NCBI RefSeq assembly: GCF_014200435.1
Contig: NZ_JACHBR010000001.1
Location: 1,302,001-1,366,000 of the forward strand
Length of the DNA stretch: 64,000 nt
Direction: 5' to 3'
Origin: Sphaerisporangium krabiense
GTDB taxonomy: Bacteria > Actinomycetota > Actinomycetes > Streptosporangiales > Streptosporangiaceae
Below the pieces are notes generated by a model that was not told where the DNA came from, did not search any database, and saw only the letters and a program-made list of their open reading frames with translations. Below, in pieces: positions 58,420 to 64,000 of the stretch (position 1 is its first letter; the number at the start of each line of letters is the position of its first letter). A program made the translations under genes and the position numbers.

Positions 58420-59232
58420 TCACACCCGGTGCCAGCGGGCCTCCGCGAAGCAGTAGACGGCGAACAGCACCAGGCCGATCGCGATCACGACGAGCAGCCA
58501 CGGGCCGACCGGGGTGCCGGCGAGCGACTTGAGCGCGCCGTCGATGCCGACCGCCTTGTCGGGGTCGTACGTGAGGGCGGCCTCGCCGATCAACGCGCCG
58601 GCGGCGAGGGCGATGACGCCGCGGGCGACATAGCCGGCCTTACCGATGTTGACCACGAGGCCGCGGGCGCGCGGCTCGGTCACGTGCATGTCCCGCATGA
58701 ACTTCCCGGTCCACCCCTCGTGGATCCAGTACGCGCCGAAGCCGATCAGGGCGAGCGCTATCAGGGCGACCAAGATCTGACCACCGGGCAGGTCGAAAAG
58801 CGCCTCGGTGGCGTCCTGCGACTGGCTGTCGGTCGAGGAGGCGGCCTTGTTCTTGGTGAGCAGAGCCACCATCGAGTACACCAGGGCGCCGTAGACGGCC
58901 GCCTTGGCGACGGACTCGACGCGGTGATGGACCTCGGGCCGGCCCCAGACGGCCTCGAACACCTGCCAGATCGTCAGCGCGGCGAGGCCGACGGCCATGA
59001 CCCACAGCAGGGTGTCGCCGAGGGGCGCGTCGCGCACGATGTGGATCGCGCTGCTCTTGTCCGCCTCGCCGCCGCTACCGAAGGCGATCTGCAGCGCGAC
59101 CAGCCCGATGATCGCGTACAGGACGCCACGCGCGGCGAACCCGATTTTGGCGAGCTTCTCCAGGACGGGATGGTCGGCCACTCGCCGCGCCGCACCCTCC
59201 AACCGCCGGCCGGCCTGATTCGCGGTCGTCAT
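58420..59232 (-). CDS. DUF1206 membrane protein
   Basis: The 270-residue protein shows three repeats of the DUF1206 pattern: AARGVLYAIIGLVALQIAFG, VYGALVYSMVALLTKNK and ARGVIALAAGALIGEA. It has six membrane helices. AGGAGAGG precedes the ATG at 59232. Its promoter region carries a sigma-B-like element, which fits reports that such proteins are stress-induced in related actinomycetes, though I do not know a molecular function. Confidence 0.85.
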   Translation of the reverse strand: MTTANQAGRRLEGAARRVADHPVLEKLAKIGFAARGVLYAIIGLVALQIAFGSGGEADKSSAIHIVRDAPLGDTLLWVMAVGLAALTIWQVFEAVWGRPEVHHRVESVAKAAVYGALVYSMVALLTKNKAASSTDSQSQDATEALFDLPGGQILVALIALALIGFGAYWIHEGWTGKFMRDMHVTEPRARGLVVNIGKAGYVARGVIALAAGALIGEAALTYDPDKAVGIDGALKSLAGTPVGPWLLVVIAIGLVLFAVYCFAEARWHRV

Positions 59233-59302
59233 CGCGGTTCCTCTCCTAGGGGGATCCGCCTGCCTGCTGACCTGAACCGAGACGGTCAAACGTGCGGGTT
59301 TT

Positions 59303-59329
59303 ATACCCACTTCCCGTTATATGAACAAC
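59303..59329 (-). promoter_or_regulatory. Sigma-B-like stress promoter of the DUF1206 gene
   Basis: On the minus strand GTTGTT (59329-59324) and GGGTAT (59308-59303) are separated by 15 bp, matching the GNNT-N14-16-GGGTA(C/T) pattern of Streptomyces sigma-B-type promoters. The start codon at 59232 lies 71 nt downstream. Confidence 0.55.
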
Positions 59330-59401
59330 TTCCCGGTTAATTGCCCTCTCACATTCCGCCGGGTTGGTCACCTGTCCGGGTCCCGTGTCAGAGTGACCGG
59401 C

Positions 59402-60305
59402 ATGTTCGCGATCACCGTACTGACAGAGGACGGTCGCCGGCACGTCCGGCAAGCGCCGAGCAGCTCGCCGAACTGGTCGACCGGCTGGGCGGCCAGGGCG
59501 AAAGGTTCCTGGTCGTTCAGCGGATTCCCGACCTCCCCGACGTCTTCATGCAGGTATGGCACGAGGACGGAGGCGACTATGTGCTGGAACACCGCGACGG
59601 GGCACCCGACCGGCACTCCCAAGCAATACTCGACAGGCCCGACTCGGTGATCTCGGCCATGACCCGTTGGGCGCGCCTGGACGACGGATGGGGATCCGGA
59701 CTGGACTGGACCCCGCTGGACTTGGACATCCCCGAGCCCCTCTCCCTCTCGAACTTGACCAGGACGAACGCGAAAAGCTTGATGCGCGCATCCGTGAAGC
59801 GATCTCGAGTGGTTACGCGACGCGGGCACAACTGATCGAGATCGCCGTGTCAGGCGACCGCCGCCCGGTCTCCCCCGAACAAGCACGCCGGCTGGTGGAC
59901 CGACTGTGGCTGGAACGAGTCGAGGAGCAGGCCTCCTGGAAGGGAGAGACGGACCCGGAACGGCTCAGCCGGGCTTTCGCCACCCTGGAAGCCGCAGGCA
60001 TCACGGCAAGGGAGAACTTCGCCTGCTGCCGTACCTGCGGTCAGGCGGAGATCGGTGCGGCAGGTTCACCGGATGCCCGCGGCTATGTCTACTTTCACCG
60101 CCAGCACACGGACCGGGCCACGGCCGGACACGGGCTGACACTCCTGTACGGCGGGTTCGACGATTCATCGGGCACGACGGCGTCCGTTGGACGAGAAATC
60201 GTGGCCGCGCTCGAACAGACCGGCCTTTCGGTGGAGTGGAATGGCGACCCCCGGCAGACCATCGCTGTTGTTCCCCTCGACTGGCGCAAACGCCTCATCG
60301 GCTGA
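59402..60305 (+). pseudogene. DUF6891 gene broken by two frameshifts
   Basis: The encoded pieces read in order as one DUF6891 protein. MFAITVLTEDGRRHV is in frame 2. LAELVDRLGGQGERFLVVQR to DWTPLDLDIPEP is in frame 1, and LELDQDEREKLDARIREA to VVPLDWRKRLIG is in frame 3. The shifts fall near 59440-59460 and near 59735-59750; each is explained by loss of one base. The remaining coding sequence is well conserved, including FACCRTCGQAEIG and LTLLYGGFDDSSG. Either the gene decayed recently or the assembly has two errors. Translation of the intact C-terminal part alone remains possible. Confidence 0.78.
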
Positions 60306-60431
60306 GGGATGCACAAACCGTTCCCCGAGGGCGATCACCCGCATGGTCGTCGCGGCCGGCCGTAGAGGCCGCCGCGCACGAGTCGACGGGCCCTTGTAGC
60401 AGCTGACAGCGAGGGTTACAATCCGAAAATC

Positions 60432-60448
60432 TTAGTAAAGTTTCCTAA
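60432..60448. promoter_or_regulatory. Palindrome upstream of the chitinase gene
   Basis: TTAGTAAAGTTTCCTAA matches TTAGGAAAGTTTCCTAA at 16 of 17 positions. ATAAACTTTCC follows at 60451. It lies 227 bp before the GTG start, in the 369-bp gap 60306-60674, which otherwise shows only GC-rich sequence. The same core occurs in the NRPS divergent promoter region. Confidence 0.6.
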
Positions 60449-60674
60449 CGATAAACTTTCCCTTCGCTCTCTGTGAGGCCGCTCCACCACGCGCACCCGC
60501 TCCCAGGCGGCCTTGCCGTTCGACCGGCGGGCCATGCGATGCCGACCACGACCTCGGCATGGCGGCCCGGTGGCGCACACGACCTGGCCCGTGACCGCCC
60601 CGCCCGCACGCGGAGGGGACGCCGCGCGGGCGAGCCATCGGCACACTCCACCCCCCACCCCCAGGGAGTGTCAC

Positions 60675-62846
60675 GTGAGATTCCGTGTACTCATCCTCGC
60701 GGTCGTGGCCGTCTTCGTGACGGGCCTGGGCCTCCCGGCGCCGGCCGGAGCCGACGCGGCACGGCAGGCGAGCGTCCAAGCCGCCGCGCCCGACTGGGCG
60801 CCCTTTACCGCCTACACCGTCGGCACGGTCGTCAGCTACAACGGCGTCGAATACCGGTGCCTACAGACCCACACGTCCATGCCCGGCTGGGAGCCCGCCA
60901 CGACCCCGGTGCTGTGGCAGCCCGTCACCGTGCTCCCGGTCCCGGCGAACGTGCGCGTCACCGGCGCCACCTCCAGCAGCCTCTCACTGGCCTGGGACGC
61001 CTCCGGCGACACCGTCACCGGATACCGGATCTACGAGGGCGGCACGCAGCGCGCGCAGGTCACCACCACCACCGCCACCATCTCCGACCTCGGCAAATGC
61101 GAGACCCACAAGTACACGATCAAGACCTACAACGGCAACGGGGAGTCGGCGGGCCGTGACGTGAGGGCCACCACGATGGACTGCACCTTGGTGTCCTGGG
61201 TCGTCTACGCTCCCTACACCGCCGGCACGGTCGTCGTCCACAACGGCGTCACCTACCAGTGCCTGCAGAACCACACCTCCCTGCCCGGCTGGGAGCCCCC
61301 CAACGTCCCGTCGCTGTGGGAGCGCGTCCGCCCCTGGGAGCCCTCGACCGCCTACAACGCCGGCACGGTCGTCACCTACAACGGCGTCACCTACCAGGGC
61401 CTGCGAAACCACACCTCCGCCCCCGGCCAGGAGCCCGAGGGCGACCCGGCGCTGTGGCAGCGTGTCACCCGTAGCGACGACGTCGAACCCTCGTTCCCGG
61501 CGAACCTGCGCGTCACCGGCACCACCTCCGGCAGCGTCTCGCTGGCCTGGGACGCCTCCACCGACGACGTCCGCCTCGCCGGATACGAGGTCTACCGCGG
61601 AAACACACTGGTGGCCGCCGTACCCGACACCAGCTACACCGACTCGGGCCTGGCCGCCTCCACCACCTACACCTACATGCTGCGCGCCCGCGACGCCGCC
61701 GGCAACCGCTCGGACGCCGCCTGGGTCACCGCCACCACCGCGGCACCGGCACCCGGCCAGCCCGGCACCGCCTGGGCGACCGCTAACAACACCAGCGTCA
61801 CGCTGACCTGGGGCGCCTCCAGCGGCACCGTGACCGGCTACCGGATTTACGAGGGCGGCACGCAGCGGGCGCAGGTCACCACCACTACCGCCACCGTCTC
61901 CGGCCTCGGCAAGTGCGAGACCCACAAGTACACGATCAAGGCCTACAACGTCAGCGGGGAGTCGGCGGGCCGTGAGGTGAGCGCCACCACGACCGGCTGC
62001 ACCAGCCCCAACCCCAACCCCTCCAGGCTGCCCGGCGCCCCGTACCTGTACATGGGCTCGGGGAACCCGCCCAACCCGGGCACGGTCATGGTCAACACCG
62101 GCATCAAGTCCTTCACGATGGCCTACATCCAGGCCACAGGCGGCTGTAACCCGGCGTGGGACGGCCTGCGCCCGCTGACCGGTGGCATCGACGCCTCGGC
62201 GATCAACACGATCAGGTCCATGGGCGGCAGCGTGGGAATCTCCTTCGGCGGCTGGAGCGGCGACAAGCTCGGCCCGTACTGCCCGAACCCGCCGGCCTTC
62301 GCCCAGGCGGTCCAGAAGGTCATCGACGCCCTCCACCCGGCCGTGGTCGACTTCGACATCGAGAACGCCGACGAGTTCGAGAACTACACCGTCCAGGACC
62401 GCATCCTCAACGGCCTGAAGATCGTCCGGCAGAACAACCCGAACGTCAAGATCACCATCACCATCCCGACGCTCAGGACCGGCCTGAACCCCGCGGGCAT
62501 CCGCCTGGTCAACCAGGCCAAGGCCCTGGGCGCACCGATCGACAACTACACGATCATGGCCTTCGACTTCGGCGGCATCGACATGTACCAGGACACCGTC
62601 AACGCCTCCGAGGGTCTCAAGAGCTCCCTGAAGAGCGTGTTCGGCTGGAGTGACGCCGAGGCCTACGCCCACATGGGCATCTCGGGCATGAACGGCACGT
62701 CCGACTGGGGGGAGACCACGACCCCGGCCCAGTGGACCCAGATCCGTGACTGGGCCAAGACCAAGGGCCTCACCCGGCTCACCTTCTGGGCGGTCAACCG
62801 CGACCAGCCCGGCTGGCAGTTCACCCAGATCACCGCCGGCTTCTGA
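60675..62846 (+). CDS. Secreted GH18 chitinase-like protein with three CBM5/12 and three FN3 domains
   Basis: The protein has 723 residues and a signal peptide (LILAVVAVFVTGLGLPAPAG). CBM5/12 units are at about 37-80, 172-218 and 219-265, each with a YTVGTVVSYNGVEYRCLQTH-like core. FN3 domains are at about 83-165, 275-355 and 358-440. A GH18 catalytic domain runs to the end, with D559-x-D561-x-E563 in VVDFDIENAD, Glu being the catalytic acid. It should bind and cut chitin outside the cell. The GTG at 60675 has CAGGGAG upstream. Regulation through the palindrome at 60432 is likely. Confidence 0.9.
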   Translation: MRFRVLILAVVAVFVTGLGLPAPAGADAARQASVQAAAPDWAPFTAYTVGTVVSYNGVEYRCLQTHTSMPGWEPATTPVLWQPVTVLPVPANVRVTGATSSSLSLAWDASGDTVTGYRIYEGGTQRAQVTTTTATISDLGKCETHKYTIKTYNGNGESAGRDVRATTMDCTLVSWVVYAPYTAGTVVVHNGVTYQCLQNHTSLPGWEPPNVPSLWERVRPWEPSTAYNAGTVVTYNGVTYQGLRNHTSAPGQEPEGDPALWQRVTRSDDVEPSFPANLRVTGTTSGSVSLAWDASTDDVRLAGYEVYRGNTLVAAVPDTSYTDSGLAASTTYTYMLRARDAAGNRSDAAWVTATTAAPAPGQPGTAWATANNTSVTLTWGASSGTVTGYRIYEGGTQRAQVTTTTATVSGLGKCETHKYTIKAYNVSGESAGREVSATTTGCTSPNPNPSRLPGAPYLYMGSGNPPNPGTVMVNTGIKSFTMAYIQATGGCNPAWDGLRPLTGGIDASAINTIRSMGGSVGISFGGWSGDKLGPYCPNPPAFAQAVQKVIDALHPAVVDFDIENADEFENYTVQDRILNGLKIVRQNNPNVKITITIPTLRTGLNPAGIRLVNQAKALGAPIDNYTIMAFDFGGIDMYQDTVNASEGLKSSLKSVFGWSDAEAYAHMGISGMNGTSDWGETTTPAQWTQIRDWAKTKGLTRLTFWAVNRDQPGWQFTQITAGF
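61005..61187 (+). repeat. Internal FN3 repeat, copy 1
   Basis: This segment encodes FN3 domain 1, with VTGYRIYEGGTQRAQVTTTT and GKCETHKYTIK. It is nearly identical to copy 2 at 61824-62003, with a few base differences, and unlike FN3 domain 2 between them. Confidence 0.75.
61824..62003 (+). repeat. Internal FN3 repeat, copy 2
   Basis: This segment encodes FN3 domain 3 and is the close counterpart of 61005-61187. The similarity implies a recent duplication or gene conversion inside the chitinase gene. Confidence 0.75.
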
Positions 62847-62911
62847 CGGCCCGACCACCACGACACGACGAAGGGGGCAGACAGAAGGACGTACGGCTTC
62901 ACGGGCGCCGG

Positions 62912-63574
62912 TCAGCGGCTACGCAGGTACCGCCAACCCAGTGCCCCGTACCAGATCATGATCGGCAGATGGAGGGCGTACCCGAGCTGTTCCAGCGCCA
63001 CCGTGGGCCCAGCTGTCCCGGTCGTCCACGGAAGCGCGACCGCGGCCAGACCTGAGATCGCGGCGACCACACCGGCGATGCGCAGCCCGGTCGGCATCGG
63101 GACGCCGACCGCTGCGGCGACGGTGGCGGCGACCCACAGCAATCCGGCCAGGTTGACCGCCCACTTGGCGGTGAGCAGTACCGCCCAGGCCACGGTGGCG
63201 ACCGCCGGGGCGGTGGGGTCGGCGGCCAACTGGGTCAGCGCCAGGTTCCCTGCGTCATGAAGCAGGCCTGCCAGCCCGGCGGCGGCCAGCAGTCCACCGG
63301 CCGGCGTCACCAGGTGCTGTCCGGGTGCCTGGGCGGAGCGGGCGGACATCATGAGCCCGGCCGCGGTCAGTGCCAGCCAGCCCAGCACGTCGAAGGCCAG
63401 CTCGGTCAGATGCAGCCCGACCTGCTCACCCACCGCGGCCAGCACGGCATCGGGGTCGGCTGGATTCAGGGTCAACCCCGATGGCACCACGATGGCCGCA
63501 CCGGCGATCATGGCCACCAACGAGGTCAACAGCAGGACACCGGTAAGCCGAGTCCGAGGGTTCGAATTGGTCAT
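62912..63574 (-). CDS. Multi-pass membrane protein, probable MerR target
   Basis: The 220-residue protein has about six hydrophobic helices (GVLLLTSLVAMIAGAAIVVP, LGWLALTAAGLMM, WAVNLAGLLWVAATVAAAVG). I recognise no family name. It is divergent from a MerR-type regulator gene. The shared region has the long-spacer promoter layout that MerR proteins control, so it is probably the regulated target, for example a transporter or resistance protein; this last point is inference. Confidence 0.72.
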   Translation of the reverse strand: MTNSNPRTRLTGVLLLTSLVAMIAGAAIVVPSGLTLNPADPDAVLAAVGEQVGLHLTELAFDVLGWLALTAAGLMMSARSAQAPGQHLVTPAGGLLAAAGLAGLLHDAGNLALTQLAADPTAPAVATVAWAVLLTAKWAVNLAGLLWVAATVAAAVGVPMPTGLRIAGVVAAISGLAAVALPWTTGTAGPTVALEQLGYALHLPIMIWYGALGWRYLRSR

Positions 63575-63582
63575 GGACGGTG

Positions 63583-63614
63583 ACGGTAGGACCTTGCCGC
63601 AAGGACAAAGTCAA
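63583..63614 (-). promoter_or_regulatory. MerR-type long-spacer promoter of the membrane-protein gene
   Basis: On the minus strand TTGACT (63614-63609) and TACCGT (63588-63583) are separated by 20 bp, with the perfect inverted repeat CCTTG-CCG-CAAGG (63592-63604) in the spacer. This overlong spacer with a central dyad is the hallmark of MerR-controlled promoters. Confidence 0.7.
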
Positions 63615-63636
63615 CATTCCGGAGAGAGGAGCCAGG

Positions 63637-64000
63637 GTGTGGCGGATCGGACAACTGGCGCGCATGGTCGGCGTATCCGAACGGACCCTGCGCCATTACG
63701 ACAAGATCGGACTGCTTCCTCCTGCCGCGGTAGACCGATCCACCGGCTACCGCCGGTACGGCGTGGCCGAGCTGTCGCGATTGGAACGCATCCGCGGCTT
63801 ACAGCGCCTCGGCCTGCCGTTACGGCAGATCGCCGATCTGCTGGACGCTCCTGAGGCACAGCTGCGCCAGGCCCTGGCCGAGATCGTGACGGGCATCAAG
63901 CATGACATCGCCGCCCTTGCCGCCGCCGCGGCTCACGCCGAGGACCGCCTTGCCACGCCGATGTCGATCCTGCCCCAGCAAACCACAGTGGGCTCTCGCC
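63637..64000 (+). CDS. MerR-family regulator, 3' end off window
   Basis: The frame starts at the GTG at 63637, preceded by GGAGAGAG. WRIGQLARMVGVSERTLRHY and TGYRRYGVAELSRLERI form the MerR winged helix, followed by the start of a coiled coil (LRQALAEIVTGIKHDIAAL). About 121 residues are visible before the window ends; the effector domain is missing. The layout predicts binding to the divergent promoter upstream and control of the membrane protein. Confidence 0.87.
   Translation, partial: MWRIGQLARMVGVSERTLRHYDKIGLLPPAAVDRSTGYRRYGVAELSRLERIRGLQRLGLPLRQIADLLDAPEAQLRQALAEIVTGIKHDIAALAAAAAHAEDRLATPMSILPQQTTVGSR

Overview
The window is about 64 kb of very GC-rich DNA with strong third-position G/C bias, frequent GTG starts, ATGA/GTGA stop-start overlaps, AfsR/SARP and LAL regulators, many secreted hydrolases and a large nonribosomal peptide (NRPS) locus. 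This fits a filamentous actinomycete. The mix of families (Pls/PosA synthetase, TIGR03364-type oxidoreductase, DUF6891 and DUF6295 proteins) suggests the Streptosporangiales (Nonomuraea, Microbispora or Actinomadura type), but the genus is an inference. No rRNA, tRNA, CRISPR array or intact insertion sequence was seen.

Layout. 1-1694: C-terminal part of a Pls/PosA-type synthetase. 1691-4393: a small phosphonate module (FAD oxidoreductase, GntR regulator, phosphonatase-like HAD hydrolase). 4403-10940: housekeeping and stress genes, namely an NhaA-DsbA fusion, DUF6295, dienelactone hydrolase, VOC protein, LysR regulator with divergent aldo/keto reductase, a small secreted protein and a DksA/TraR zinc finger. 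10972-18026: a cell-wall lysis island with two secreted hydrolases sharing a duplicated five-blade C-terminus, a 1040-residue AfsR-type regulator and a VanX-type D-Ala-D-Ala dipeptidase. 18226-24110: secreted proteins, including an M28 peptidase, plus a YchJ-like protein. 24323-30577: a SARP, a VapBC-like pair with a shortened toxin, a secreted HNH nuclease, a decayed gene fragment and two unrecognised proteins. 30625-33558: a phosphohistidine-type enzyme (PEP/pyruvate-binding plus swivelling His domain) with a histidine phosphatase, divergent from two small DNA-binding proteins.

33584-54704 is the centrepiece, a bidirectional NRPS locus. The leftward operon encodes a C-A-T-C-A-T synthetase, a free carrier protein, a free condensation protein and an N,N-dimethylformamidase-like protein. 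The rightward operon encodes an AMP-ligase, a C-T didomain protein, E1alpha, E1beta and E2 of a 2-oxoacid dehydrogenase complex, and a C-A-T-TE protein fused to an MFS exporter. Binding-pocket residues read from the sequence suggest Gly, then a basic residue (Lys or beta-Lys like), then Ser. The first module begins with a C domain, so an acyl starter is expected, supplied by the ligase or by the E1/E2 complex. Nearly every junction overlaps by 1-8 nt, so each arm looks like one transcript. A perfect palindrome in the divergent promoter region recurs upstream of the chitinase gene at 60675.

54871-64000: a membrane protein, a LAL regulator, a DUF1206 protein with a sigma-B-like promoter, a DUF6891 gene broken by two frameshifts, a chitin-active GH18 protein with three CBMs and three FN3 domains, and a membrane protein divergent from a MerR regulator that runs off the right edge.
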